Assembly: GCA_031552825.1 (NCBI GenBank) | Contig: JAVBMD010000002.1 | Coordinates: forward strand, 62,001 to 126,000 | DNA: 64,000 nt | Direction of reading: 5' to 3' | Source: WQXF01 sp031552825 | Lineage (GTDB): Bacteria > Bacillota > Clostridia > Christensenellales > Aristaeellaceae | Part shown: positions 39,545-49,037 of the stretch, one piece after another | Layout: every line of letters begins with the position of its first letter | Position numbering within the stretch: the first letter of the stretch is position 1 | Made by a program: the position numbers and the translations under genes | The notes under the pieces: model-generated | The model's database searches: none | Told to the model about the DNA's origin: nothing | Seen by the model: the letters and a program-made list of their open reading frames with translations, nothing else

Positions 39545-40357
39545 TTATGTATCCAGCGCGTAAGGAACGGGCTTGCGCCCCACAAAACGAACGCCCCAGC
39601 GAAGCCCGGCGGAGACGGCGATGCGTTGCGCATCCTCAAAGCGGTAAGCGATAAATTCCGGCGTGTGCGCATCGGATCCCAGGGTAACAAACTCACCGCC
39701 CAATTCGGCGAACCGCCGCAGAATATCCCAGCCGGGGATGGTAGAATCGGTAGTTTTTAGCCCGGAGGTGTTGATCTCCAGCGCGCGGCCGTTCTGCGCG
39801 ATGTGGCGCAGCAGCAGATCCAGATGATCCGGCGCGTGCCGCCAGCGCAGCGGGCGGGTCTCCGGCGGATAGGGCGCGAATTTTCCGCAATACCCCAAGT
39901 GCGCCACCGCATCATAATCCGGAAAATGCAGCACGCTCTCCAGCTTGGCTTCCACATAGCGCGCGTAGAGCTGCTCCTGCGTGCGCCCATCCGCAAAGAA
40001 TTGGGCTTCATACGGGTCGACGCCATCGACCACATGCAGCGACAGCAGCCGAAAATCCAGCGGCAATCCGCCCACTACGGCGGCGATCTCGTCCCGATGC
40101 GCAGCCATATCGCCGATCTCCAGCCCGATGTGCAGCTTAAGCGCCGGATAAGCGGCGCGCGCTTCCTCGATTTCCGCCAGCCATTCGCGATAGACGGGCG
40201 GCACATCCAGCTCGGCCGTGGGGTGGAAGCGATCCAAATGATCGGTCAGGCACACTTCCGCAACCCCCGCATTCACCGCCGCCGCGCAGATGCTTTGAAT
40301 CGGCGTTTCACTATCGTTGGAGTGGCGGGAATGGACGTGACAGTCGGCTTTGAACAT
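39545..40357 (-). CDS. PHP-type histidinol-phosphatase (HisK/HisJ family)
   Basis: 270 residues, full length for the PHP histidinol-phosphatase. Metal motifs: DCHVHSRHSND, CLTDHLDRFHP, the Glu in HIGLEIGD, SLHVVDGVDPYE, VAHLGYCGKF and LGSDAHTPEF. It would convert histidinol phosphate to histidinol. No other his genes are nearby, so the assignment to histidine synthesis rests on family only; related PHP proteins act on other phosphoesters. It lies 13 bases after addA on the same strand. Confidence 0.85.
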   Translation of the reverse strand: MFKADCHVHSRHSNDSETPIQSICAAAVNAGVAEVCLTDHLDRFHPTAELDVPPVYREWLAEIEEARAAYPALKLHIGLEIGDMAAHRDEIAAVVGGLPLDFRLLSLHVVDGVDPYEAQFFADGRTQEQLYARYVEAKLESVLHFPDYDAVAHLGYCGKFAPYPPETRPLRWRHAPDHLDLLLRHIAQNGRALEINTSGLKTTDSTIPGWDILRRFAELGGEFVTLGSDAHTPEFIAYRFEDAQRIAVSAGLRWGVRFVGRKPVPYALDT

Positions 40358-40370
40358 CGTCGGTTCTCCT

Positions 40371-43300
40371 TTATCGCTGCTTGATTTGATCCCATTCGCC
40401 GCCGGGCGCGGCTTTTCCTATCTCCCACGCCGAATATTCACAGAATATCCCATTTTTTGTGAGATACAGCCCGGCGCGATGCACCGGGTAAACGGTGATG
40501 CGCGCCAAAGCCTGTGCGTAAAGCGCAATCTGCGGCGCATATCGCGCCATCACGGCGGCGGTATCCGCATCGCCATCGGTCTTGAAGTCCACCAGCACCC
40601 AACCCTGCTCGGCATCCAAAAAACAACAGTCCAGCACGCCTTGTACCAGCCGCACCTCTTGCCCTGTGCCGCTGCGCAGGTTAAACGCCCACTCGCGCCG
40701 CACCCGTTCGCTGGCCATCATCAGCTGGCCAATCTCTCCGCTCAGGAAAGCCGCGATGGCCTCGACGCGCACAGCAAGGCGCTCGGCTGGGCGCAACCGG
40801 TCTGCCTGTGCCAGCGCGTCGAGCTGTGCGGTTATTTCATTTAATAACGCCTTTCCCGTGAGGTTGCGCAGCCGTTCCAGCGTCAAGCCGCGCATAGCCG
40901 CGTGGAAGGCGGTACCCCTCGCGGCGCCGTCGAGGCCGCGCAGGCCAAGCTCCGGACGCTGCCGTTGCTCCAGAAACAGCGGCCACGCGCGCGGGGGGAA
41001 GTAGGCCGCCTCCCCTTGCTCCTGCCGCAGCAGCGCAGACACCGTGGTCTTTAGACGATCCGAATCGTCTGGCAGCGCGGGAGGCGTCCACGCCAACCGA
41101 GCCGCTGCGCCGGATGTGTCTATTATGCCCTCTTGCAACCGCGCCAACCACGCCTCTGCGCCGACGCTTTCCTGTTCGCGCATCGCCAGAGTACCGTTCA
41201 CTTCCACCAGCCAGCGAGAATCGGTCGGGTCGGGTTCCGGCAATTCCGCCTGCTCCCCCGCGAGCCTGCGCAAGAGCGCCCCATCGGGATGCCGAAGCAG
41301 CGGTGGCAACAGCAAATCCAGCATGCTTTTCGCCTCGGCCAGCAGCGCGCCCGGTGGCACTGCCGCCCAGCGTTCCAATCGCGTCGCCAGCGACTGGCTG
41401 CCGCGCTTGCCCATGCCGATCAGGATGAGGCGATCCATCGCGCGCGTCATGGCGACGTAAAGCAAGCGCGTCGCGTCGGCTAGGTCTTCCTTTTTCCGCT
41501 TAAGGTGTATGGCGTCGAGGGGCAGCGTGTTGTAGCGCGTGCGCAGCACGGGGTCGATCATCGGCAGCGCCAGCCCCTGCTCCGCGTGGCAGTCGATCGG
41601 CGGAGCGCCGCCGCTTTTGCGCGCAAAGCTCCGGCTCAGATCCAAGCAGATCACCACCGGGAACTCCAACCCCTTGCTCATGTGCATCGTCATGATGCGC
41701 ACGACATCCTCGCCTTCGCCGAGCGCCTTGGCGCTCTCTGTATCGCCGCGCGCGCGCAGTTGCTCCGCCTCCCAAAGAAAGGCGGGCAGGCCGCCCTCGC
41801 GATGCTGTTCAAACGTGGCGGCGCGGCGCGCCAGCATGCGCAGATTCGCCTGCCGCACGCGCCCGCCCGGCAGCGCCCCCGCGCGGGCATAGCAGCCGGT
41901 CAGTTCAAATACTTTCCATATCAGCGCTTCCAGCGGCTTCGCCTGCGCGAACAAACGAAGCTCGGATATCATTTCCATAAAGTTCCTTACTTTACACCCC
42001 AGCCCATCCTCTACTTGCGCGCGCAGCTGAACCGCATCATAAAAGCTGATGTCCGGATCCAAGTGCGCGCGCCTGATATCCAGCAGCGCATCGTTGCTCA
42101 GCCTCGCGGCCGGGCCATGCAGCGCACCCATCAGCGCGGTATCGTGCAGTGGGTTATCGACCACGCGCAGCAGGTCGATGACGGTACGGATCTCCGGCAT
42201 GGCAAAATATGCGTCGCCCGCATTGCTGTACACCGGAATGCCCTGCTGCTCCAGCACCCGCTGTACCTGCCGCGCCACATCCTTGGCGGCGCGCAGCAAG
42301 ATGACGATGTCGCGATAGCGCATCGCCCGCGATTCTTTGCGCTTTGCGTCCCATACCTGCTCCTGCATCAGCGCGTGAATACGGCGCGCCGCCAGCAGCG
42401 CCTGTTGCGAGATCGCATCGCTGACCTCGAGGGTTTGCTCCAGCCATGCACCCTCATCGGATGTCTCGCTCGCCTCCTCGCCCTCCGCGGCAGCCTCACC
42501 ATCGGCAACCTGATCCTCCTCGGCCGCCTCGCTATCCGAAAGCAGCAATTCCACCGCTGGGTCCGGCGTGCCCGGCATTCCTTCCTGCCCGTAGTTGAGC
42601 CTTGCTTCCTTATCATATGGGATCTCCGTCACCTCTCGCCGCATGGCGTAGGCGAACACATCGTTGACCGCGTCAAGCACATTCTTACGGGAGCGAAAGT
42701 TTTCGTTCAGGTCGATGCGCAGATCGCGCGCGCCCTCCTGTGTGGAAAACGCATCGGCTTTTTTCAGGAACAAGCTCGGATCGGCCTGCCGGAAGCGATA
42801 GATGCTCTGCTTCACATCGCCTACCAAGAACACATTGTCTTCCCGCGCGATGCGCTGGATCAGCTCCTCTTGGATCACGCTGCTGTCCTGATATTCATCG
42901 ACAAAGATGGCCTGATACTGCGTGCGCACCGCCTCGGCGACCGCCGGTTGCCGCACAGCCTCCAGCGCCTTGTGCTCCAAGTCGGAGAAATCCAGCAGGT
43001 TGCGCGCCTGCTTGCGCTGCGCATAGGCTTCATCCAGCGCGCGCACCAGCGCTGCCAGCGCCCGCAGTTGCGGCGCTTGTCTGCGAAGATCCTCCGCGTG
43101 TTCCGACAGCGGAAGCGCAAACAGCTCCTTGCTCATTTTTTGCAGGATGTCTTTCCCGGCGTTGCGCAACTTCTGCGCCCGTTCCTTGCGCGCGGTGTCA
43201 CAGCCCTTGGGCGCACGGGCGAGGGTCACAAACGCGAGCGCGTCCAGCGCCGTGCGCAGCGCGTCGTATCCCTGCTGGCTCCGCTCGCGTAGCGCTTCGC

Positions 43301-44045
43301 ACAGCCCTCGGTCGCGTTCCAGCGCATCCAAATACTCGGCGATGCCGCCGGGCAACCGGCAATCCCGCTCGGCCTGCACAAAGTTCGCTTCGGCGGAGGC
43401 GATGCGCGTCCGTGCGCCCTCGAGCAACGCTCCGACCCAAGCGCTATGCTCGATCGCCGCCTCATCCGCTTGATAAGCCGCGACGCTGCGCTCTAGCCAC
43501 AGCCAAGGCTCCGGCTGCGCCAACAGAAAGCGATAGAGCGCATCAACTTGTTGGCGAATCTGCTCATCGGTCCAGCGCGCCGCCAGCTCGGAGAAGTCCT
43601 CGTTCGCCTCCTCGTAGGCCGCTGCCACCACCGCGCGCAGCGCCTCCTCGCGCAGCGGCAACACCTCGCGCTCGTCCGCCACACGAAAGGTCGGATCGAC
43701 GCCCGCCGCCTGAAAGTGCGCGCGAAGCAGCGCCGTACAAAAGTTGTGCAGCGTGGAGATCTGCGCGTGCTCCACCAGCGCCGCCTGCTCGGCAAACAGG
43801 CGCGCATGTCCGTCCTGCCCATCGGCGATGCTCTGAAAGTTCTTGAGTATCTTTTCGCGCATCTCCGAGGCCGCGGCGCGGGTGAAGGTAACCACCAGCA
43901 GGCGATCTATGCTCAAGCCTTCGCGCACCAGCGCCGCGATGCGTTCCACAAGCACCGTGGTTTTGCCTGAGCCTGCCGCCGCCGCAATCAGCAGGTTGCA
44001 GCGGCGCGCCTCGATCGCCTGTTCCTGCCGTCTATTCCATTTCAC
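40371..44045 (-). CDS. addA: ATP-dependent helicase/nuclease subunit A
   Basis: 1224 residues. UvrD-like helicase with Walker A AAAAGSGKTTVLVERI near residue 20, LVVTFTRAAASEMREK, FVDEYQDSSVIQEEL, VGDVKQSIYRFRQADPSLF, RIMTMHMSKGLEFPVVI and LLYVAMTRAMDRL. The C-terminal RecB-type nuclease is intact (VQGVLDCCFLDAEQGWVLVDFKTDGD). AddAB resects double-strand breaks to a Chi-like site and loads RecA. The start is GTG 44045. AddB, usually just upstream of addA, is not next to it; parS sites and the divergent phosphorylase gene lie there instead. Confidence 0.95.
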   Translation of the reverse strand: MKWNRRQEQAIEARRCNLLIAAAAGSGKTTVLVERIAALVREGLSIDRLLVVTFTRAAASEMREKILKNFQSIADGQDGHARLFAEQAALVEHAQISTLHNFCTALLRAHFQAAGVDPTFRVADEREVLPLREEALRAVVAAAYEEANEDFSELAARWTDEQIRQQVDALYRFLLAQPEPWLWLERSVAAYQADEAAIEHSAWVGALLEGARTRIASAEANFVQAERDCRLPGGIAEYLDALERDRGLCEALRERSQQGYDALRTALDALAFVTLARAPKGCDTARKERAQKLRNAGKDILQKMSKELFALPLSEHAEDLRRQAPQLRALAALVRALDEAYAQRKQARNLLDFSDLEHKALEAVRQPAVAEAVRTQYQAIFVDEYQDSSVIQEELIQRIAREDNVFLVGDVKQSIYRFRQADPSLFLKKADAFSTQEGARDLRIDLNENFRSRKNVLDAVNDVFAYAMRREVTEIPYDKEARLNYGQEGMPGTPDPAVELLLSDSEAAEEDQVADGEAAAEGEEASETSDEGAWLEQTLEVSDAISQQALLAARRIHALMQEQVWDAKRKESRAMRYRDIVILLRAAKDVARQVQRVLEQQGIPVYSNAGDAYFAMPEIRTVIDLLRVVDNPLHDTALMGALHGPAARLSNDALLDIRRAHLDPDISFYDAVQLRAQVEDGLGCKVRNFMEMISELRLFAQAKPLEALIWKVFELTGCYARAGALPGGRVRQANLRMLARRAATFEQHREGGLPAFLWEAEQLRARGDTESAKALGEGEDVVRIMTMHMSKGLEFPVVICLDLSRSFARKSGGAPPIDCHAEQGLALPMIDPVLRTRYNTLPLDAIHLKRKKEDLADATRLLYVAMTRAMDRLILIGMGKRGSQSLATRLERWAAVPPGALLAEAKSMLDLLLPPLLRHPDGALLRRLAGEQAELPEPDPTDSRWLVEVNGTLAMREQESVGAEAWLARLQEGIIDTSGAAARLAWTPPALPDDSDRLKTTVSALLRQEQGEAAYFPPRAWPLFLEQRQRPELGLRGLDGAARGTAFHAAMRGLTLERLRNLTGKALLNEITAQLDALAQADRLRPAERLAVRVEAIAAFLSGEIGQLMMASERVRREWAFNLRSGTGQEVRLVQGVLDCCFLDAEQGWVLVDFKTDGDADTAAVMARYAPQIALYAQALARITVYPVHRAGLYLTKNGIFCEYSAWEIGKAAPGGEWDQIKQR

Positions 44046-44120
44046 GGCTTGTCCGCCTTTCGTTTCGCGGTGTTTGTGTATTATTTTACTCCGAGGCGCC
44101 TGTACAAGCAAGCCCCGCGA

Positions 44121-44140
44121 AATGTTTCACGTGAAACATT
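44121..44140. promoter_or_regulatory. parS site 1 (ParB/Spo0J centromere site)
   Basis: TGTTTCACGTGAAACA at 44123-44138, a perfect match to the bacterial parS consensus, inside a 20-bp perfect palindrome. Confidence 0.92.
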
Positions 44141-44165
44141 GTCCTCACATATACAGGAACGTACG

Positions 44166-44187
44166 GAATGTTTCACGTGAAACATTC
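44166..44187. promoter_or_regulatory. parS site 2 (ParB/Spo0J centromere site)
   Basis: TGTTTCACGTGAAACA at 44169-44184 inside a 22-bp perfect palindrome, 46 bp from the centre of site 1. Confidence 0.92.
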
Positions 44188-44255
44188 GAGCGGGCAAACG
44201 TGGCGCAGGAAGAAGCAAAGGAGCAATGCGTTTGGAAAAACCTTCCGCGCAAACC

Positions 44256-44284
44256 TTGCCCCAAGGGGCGCACTATGCTATACT
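44256..44284 (+). promoter_or_regulatory. glgP promoter
   Basis: TTGCCC (44256-44261), 17-bp spacer, TATACT (44279-44284) in the context ATGCTATACTATCC, the same 14 bases as at the queT promoter. Confidence 0.65.
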
Positions 44285-44328
44285 ATCCTTTCGTAAGACA
44301 GCCTGCGCCCAGAAGAAAGGGGACTCCC

Positions 44329-46779
44329 ATGCAAGAACATGTATTTGATAAGGATTACATCAAAAAATCGATCATCGGCAAGCTGCAGCGCTACGATGGC
44401 TGCGCGCTGGAGGAGGCCACCGATCAGCAGATTTATAAAGCCGTCGCCTCCACCGTGCGGGATCAGATCATGCAGCAGTGGATGTTCGAAAAGGAAGCGC
44501 GCCGCCAGCGCAAGAGCAAGCGGCTATACTATCTTTCCATCGAGTTCCTGATGGGGCGCTCTCTGCACAACAATATGCTCAACCTCTGCGCCAACGACAC
44601 CTATCAGGCGGCATTTGAAGAATTGGGGCTGGACCTGCGCAAGGTGCTGCACGAGGAACCGGAACCGGCGCTGGGCAATGGCGGATTGGGGCGGCTGGCC
44701 GCTTGCTTTATGGATTCGCTCGCCACGCTCAACCTACCGGCCATGGGCTGCTCGATCCGCTATGAATACGGCCTCTTCCGCCAGCGCATCGTCGATGGGC
44801 AACAGGTGGAGCTGCCCGATAGCTGGCTGGAGCACGGCAACTCGTGGGAAATCCCCGCGCTTGAGGACGCCGTGGAAGTACACTTCGGCGGCACTGTGCA
44901 GGAAGAATGGAGGGGCAACCGCCTGCGCGTATCGCTCACCGGCGCAAAGACCGTCATCGCCGTGCCCTACGATATGCCGGTGGTCGGCTACGGCTCCAAG
45001 ACCGTCGATTCCCTCCGCCTTTGGTCGGCACGCTCGCCGCAGCGCATCGACCTAGCCTCCTTCGGGCGCGGCGATTATGCCAGCGCCATGGAGGAGCGGG
45101 AGCTGGCCGAGGTCATCTCCAAGGTGCTTTATCCAGAGGATAATCACTACGAAGGCAAGATGCTGCGCCTGAAGCAGCACTACTTCTTTACCTCCGCCTC
45201 GCTGCAATATGCCATCAAGGACTTTAAGCGCATCCACGGCAACGACATGCGCAAGCTGCCCGACAAGGTCGCCATCCATATCAACGACACCCATCCCGGT
45301 TTGGCCATACCGGAACTGATGCGCATTCTGGTCGACGAGGAGAATCTCTCGTGGGAAGTCGCCACCGACATCACCCAGCGCACCATGGCCTACACCAATC
45401 ATACCATCATGGCGGAGGCGCTGGAGCGCTGGCCGGAACATATGATGAAGGAAGTGCTGCCGCGCATCTACAGCATTCTGCAGGAGCTAAACCGCCGCCT
45501 GTGCGCCAAGCTGTTTGAGAAATTTCCCGGGCAATGGGATCGCATCGCGGGCATGGCGATTCTGGCCTACGACCAAGTGCAGATGGCCAACCTGTGCATC
45601 GCGCTGAGCCACTCGACCAACGGCGTTTCCCAACTCCACGGCGAGATTCTCCGGCGCGATACCTTTCGCGACTACGCCGCGCTCTCGCCGGAAAAGTTTT
45701 CCGCCATCACCAACGGCATCACACAGCGCCGCTGGCTGATGCTCTCCAATCCCGGCCTTTCCTGCCTACTAGATGAAAGCATCGGCACGGAATGGCGGCA
45801 GGATCCGATGCTGTTGCGCAACCTGCTCGCGCTGCGCGACGACGCCGCCTTCCGCGAGCAGTTCGGCAAGGTAAAGCAGCAAAACAAGGAGCGCTTCGCC
45901 AAGTGGATCAACAGACGCCAAGGGCTGGTCATCCGCCCCGACACGATCTTTGACGTGCAGGCCAAGCGCCTGCACGAATACAAGCGCCAGTTGCTCAACG
46001 CGCTGCACATTCTGGTGCTCTTCAACCGCATCGCGGAGGACAGCAGCTTCACCATGGAGCCGCGCACCTTCCTCTTCGGCGCAAAGGCTTCGCCGGGCTA
46101 CACGCGCGCCAAGCAGATTATCCGCTTCATCAACGTGCTCAGCGCCAAGATCGCCGCGCACCCGCGCGCCAGCAAGATGATCCAAATCGCTTTCCTCGAA
46201 AACTACGACGTGTCCACCGCCGAGATGCTGATGCCCGCCGCCGAGGTCAGCGAGCAACTGTCCACCGCCAGCAAGGAAGCCTCCGGCACCGGCAACATGA
46301 AATTCATGATGAACGGCGCCGTCACCATCGGCACGATGGACGGCGCAAACGTCGAGATCTTTGACGAAGTTGGCATCGACAACATCTACATCTTCGGCAT
46401 GCGCGCCCACGAGGTCGAGGCGCTATATGCCGCCGGAACCTATCGCTCCGCGCTGATCTTTGAAACCAACCAAGAGGTGCGCAGGGCAATGACCATGCTG
46501 ATCGACGGCACGCTCACACCGGAAAACCCCGCGATTTTCCAAGATTTGTATCATGCGTTGCTGTTCGGGGATTATGGGCAGCTCGCCGATCCGTACTTGG
46601 TGCTTAAGGACTTCGGATCCTATTCGATGGCACAGCGCCGCTTGGACGCCGACTACAAAAACCGTGAAAAGTGGCTGCGCATGGCCATTACCAACACCGC
46701 CTGCTCCGGCGTGTTCTCCTCGGATCGCACCATCGACGAGTACAACAAAAAGATCTGGCATCTGGAACCGCTGGCGTAA
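44329..46779 (+). CDS. glgP: Glycogen/maltodextrin phosphorylase
   Basis: 816 residues. Releases glucose-1-phosphate from alpha-1,4-glucans. Phosphorylase signatures: YYLSIEFLMGRSLHNNMLNL, EPEPALGNGGLGRLAACFMDSLATL, HINDTHPGLAIPELMRIL, AKRLHEYKRQLLN and the PLP-lysine motif EASGTGNMKFMMNG (Lys about 657). The start ATG 44329 follows AAAGGGG; the frame is open much further upstream through the parS region, but no ribosome site fits there. No other glycogen genes are adjacent. A composite repeat with terminator follows directly. Confidence 0.96.
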   Translation: MQEHVFDKDYIKKSIIGKLQRYDGCALEEATDQQIYKAVASTVRDQIMQQWMFEKEARRQRKSKRLYYLSIEFLMGRSLHNNMLNLCANDTYQAAFEELGLDLRKVLHEEPEPALGNGGLGRLAACFMDSLATLNLPAMGCSIRYEYGLFRQRIVDGQQVELPDSWLEHGNSWEIPALEDAVEVHFGGTVQEEWRGNRLRVSLTGAKTVIAVPYDMPVVGYGSKTVDSLRLWSARSPQRIDLASFGRGDYASAMEERELAEVISKVLYPEDNHYEGKMLRLKQHYFFTSASLQYAIKDFKRIHGNDMRKLPDKVAIHINDTHPGLAIPELMRILVDEENLSWEVATDITQRTMAYTNHTIMAEALERWPEHMMKEVLPRIYSILQELNRRLCAKLFEKFPGQWDRIAGMAILAYDQVQMANLCIALSHSTNGVSQLHGEILRRDTFRDYAALSPEKFSAITNGITQRRWLMLSNPGLSCLLDESIGTEWRQDPMLLRNLLALRDDAAFREQFGKVKQQNKERFAKWINRRQGLVIRPDTIFDVQAKRLHEYKRQLLNALHILVLFNRIAEDSSFTMEPRTFLFGAKASPGYTRAKQIIRFINVLSAKIAAHPRASKMIQIAFLENYDVSTAEMLMPAAEVSEQLSTASKEASGTGNMKFMMNGAVTIGTMDGANVEIFDEVGIDNIYIFGMRAHEVEALYAAGTYRSALIFETNQEVRRAMTMLIDGTLTPENPAIFQDLYHALLFGDYGQLADPYLVLKDFGSYSMAQRRLDADYKNREKWLRMAITNTACSGVFSSDRTIDEYNKKIWHLEPLA

Positions 46780-46792
46780 TCCGGCTGACACC

Positions 46793-46997
46793 GATTTCCC
46801 CAAGCATCGCTCGGGGAAATCTCAGGCTATCAACAAAGTCAGACCGTCGAGAAATGTCCAGGTGTGGGCGAAGCACAAGCGTGTCCGCAGGAGGCGTACA
46901 CGGGTACGCCGACAAGGCGCGCGCTGGGCTGAGCCCGCAGATGGGCGTTTATCGACGGTCTGAGATTTCCCCAAGCATCGCTCGGGGAAATCTTTTT
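46793..46997. repeat. Composite repeat element A between duplicated terminator hairpins
   Basis: Two identical 29-nt hairpins (GATTTCCCC...GGGGAAATC) at 46793-46821 and 46964-46992, the second followed by TTTTT, flank a 142-nt core. The core starts TCAGGCTATCAACAAAGTC and contains 12-bp inverted arms TCAGACCGTCGA (46839-46850) and TCGACGGTCTGA (46952-46963). It has several smaller stems and no gene. Element B at 52977-53237 has the same build. Confidence 0.75.
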
Positions 46998-47063
46998 GTT
47001 TGCGGATGAAAGGGAAGGAAAGGGGAAAACGTAACAGTACAACTATTCAAGAGGTGTGCGCGT

Positions 47064-48965
47064 ATGTGGACAACCGGCAGTGGCAACCGTCTATCTTTGG
47101 AAACCTCGCCCTACTTAATGGAGCACGCAGGCAATCCCGTGGCTTGGTGGGCGTGGGGCGAGGAAGCCTTTGCCGAAGCCGCGCGCCGCGATCTGCCGAT
47201 CTTTCTCTCCATCGGCTATGCCAGCTGCCACTGGTGCCACGTTATGGCGCAGGAGAGCTTTGAGAACCCCCGCATCGCCGAATTGCTGAACGCGCGCTTT
47301 CTCCCGATCAAAGTGGATCGCGAGCAGCGTCCGGATGTCGACGCGTTCTATATGCAAGCCTGCCTTTCGCTGCAAGGGCAAGGCGGCTGGCCGCTCACAG
47401 TATTCCTGATGCCCGACCGCCGCCCGTTTTATGCCGATACCTACCTGCCTCCGGAAACGACCGATGGTCGCATGGGGCTTCTCGGTCTGCTTTCGCGCTT
47501 GTGCGGGCTGTGGGAGGACAACCGATCGCAATTGGAAGGTTGGGCGGAGCAACTATGCGGCGCGCTGGAGCTCGGCTGGCGCGCAAAAGACGCGGCAGAG
47601 CGCCCGCAAATTGAAGCCAAGCAAGCGCTGTTGCTCCTGTCGGGGACGCTGGAACAAGAGGTGCTTCGCATCGAGGATAGAAAATATGGCGGCACCGGCA
47701 ACGCGCCCAAGTTTCCCAACGCGCCGCTGCTTTTTTTTCTGCTCCGGCGCATACAGGGGCGGGAGGAGTGCGACGCGCAGCGCATGCTGATGCGCGCACT
47801 GCGCGCCATGGCAAGCGGCGGCATTCACGATCATGTGGGGCACGGCTTCTTTCGCTATGCCGTGGATCGCGCCTGGCACACGCCGCACTATGAAAAAATG
47901 CTCTACGATCAGGCGCTGTTGGCACAGGCGTACCTGCGCGCGACGGCGCTGGACGCATCGTTCGCGCGCGTGGCATGCGATGCGCTGGATTACCTCCTGG
48001 AAAGTTTATCCGGCGAGGATGGCGGGTTCTTTTCCTCGCAGGATGCAGACGACCCGAACGGGGAAGGCGCGTTTTACCGTTGGACGCCGCAGGAGATCCT
48101 CGCGCTGATGGGCACAGAAAACGGAGAGCGCCTATGCCTGCTGCTCAACATCGGGGTTGAGGGCGGCGCGCTCGACGATGCCAGAACCACCGCGCACGGC
48201 AAGAAGAGCAAAAAAACGGTATGCGACCCCAAGACCGGCTGTGCGCTGGAAGGATTTCCCGCGATGGCGGGCGAGCCGCATCTCGGAGGAAGCGCCACGC
48301 GCAGTTGGCTTCCACGCTACGATGGTGCGCGCACCGCCGAAGACGAGGCCTTCCTGCTTGCCAACCTGCCGATCCTGCGGAGCGCGCGGGAACGGCGGCC
48401 CGCGCCGCGCGTCATAAAACTCTGCCCGATAATCGGAAACGGCTTGGCGATCGCCGCGCTGGCCGAAGCCGCGCAGCGGCTGCAAATACCAAAATACTTG
48501 CATGCGGCCGTGCGCGCCGCCGACTTTGTGGCGCGGCAGATGACGCAGAACGGTCGACTGATGGGCAGTTGGAGCGGAGGCCGCGCGGGAAGCCCGGCGA
48601 CGCTGGAAGGGTACGCGGCATGGATCGGCGGACTCCTCGCGCTGCATGCGGCGCAGCCGGAAGCGGATTGGCTGCGGCGCGCCGTGCATTGGCAGGCGGA
48701 GCAGCAGAGGCTGTTTGCGCAAGCCGATGGCGCCTATGCGATGACTGGCACGGACATGCGCGAACTGCCGATCACCCCCTCCGCCACCAGCGACGATGCG
48801 ATTCCCTCGGGCATCGCCCTGTCCGCCGCCAATTTGCAGGTGCTGCACCGCGCAACGGGGGAGCAGCGCTATGCGGACGATCTGAATCGTCTGCTTCATG
48901 CAGCGCTGCCGAACGCGCACGCGCAACCGATGGCGCACGCGGCTTTGCTGGCGGCAATGGAATAA
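47064..48965 (+). CDS. YyaL-type DUF255 thioredoxin-fold protein
   Basis: 633 residues. N-terminal thioredoxin-like DUF255 domain: RLSLETSPYLMEHAGNPVAWWAWGEEAFAEA, GYASCHWCHVMAQESFENPRIAELLNARFLPIKVDREQRPDVD. The C-terminal half is an (alpha/alpha)6-barrel like N-acylglucosamine epimerases (GGIHDHVGHGFFRYAVDRAWHTPHYEKMLYDQALL, FFSSQDADDPNGEGAFYRW). Homologues (B. subtilis YyaL, human SPATA20) have no settled function. No signal peptide. It stands alone between element A and the DUF1540 gene. Confidence 0.9.
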   Translation: MWTTGSGNRLSLETSPYLMEHAGNPVAWWAWGEEAFAEAARRDLPIFLSIGYASCHWCHVMAQESFENPRIAELLNARFLPIKVDREQRPDVDAFYMQACLSLQGQGGWPLTVFLMPDRRPFYADTYLPPETTDGRMGLLGLLSRLCGLWEDNRSQLEGWAEQLCGALELGWRAKDAAERPQIEAKQALLLLSGTLEQEVLRIEDRKYGGTGNAPKFPNAPLLFFLLRRIQGREECDAQRMLMRALRAMASGGIHDHVGHGFFRYAVDRAWHTPHYEKMLYDQALLAQAYLRATALDASFARVACDALDYLLESLSGEDGGFFSSQDADDPNGEGAFYRWTPQEILALMGTENGERLCLLLNIGVEGGALDDARTTAHGKKSKKTVCDPKTGCALEGFPAMAGEPHLGGSATRSWLPRYDGARTAEDEAFLLANLPILRSARERRPAPRVIKLCPIIGNGLAIAALAEAAQRLQIPKYLHAAVRAADFVARQMTQNGRLMGSWSGGRAGSPATLEGYAAWIGGLLALHAAQPEADWLRRAVHWQAEQQRLFAQADGAYAMTGTDMRELPITPSATSDDAIPSGIALSAANLQVLHRATGEQRYADDLNRLLHAALPNAHAQPMAHAALLAAME

Positions 48966-48979
48966 AAAAACAAGCAAAA

Positions 48980-49006
48980 GGCCGGGGGATGAAAAATCCT
49001 CCGGCC
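48980..49006 (-). terminator. Terminator of the DUF1540 gene
   Basis: GGCCGGGGGAT-gaaaa-ATCCTCCGGCC. On the minus strand it is followed by TTTTGCTTGTTTTTT. Confidence 0.75.
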
Positions 49007-49037
49007 CATTTGCTAGAACACCGGGAAAACAGAACGA

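Noticed and set aside
41505..43292. Plus-strand open frame of 595 codons opposite addA
   Set aside because: It is fully antisense to a well-supported addA with intact motifs. The protein is rich in Arg, His, Gln and Leu without any domain: a mirror effect of GC-rich codons.
43843..44328. N-terminal extension of glycogen phosphorylase through the parS sites
   Set aside because: The family N-terminus begins at 44329 with a ribosome site, and the upstream frame translates the parS palindromes and the antisense of addA.
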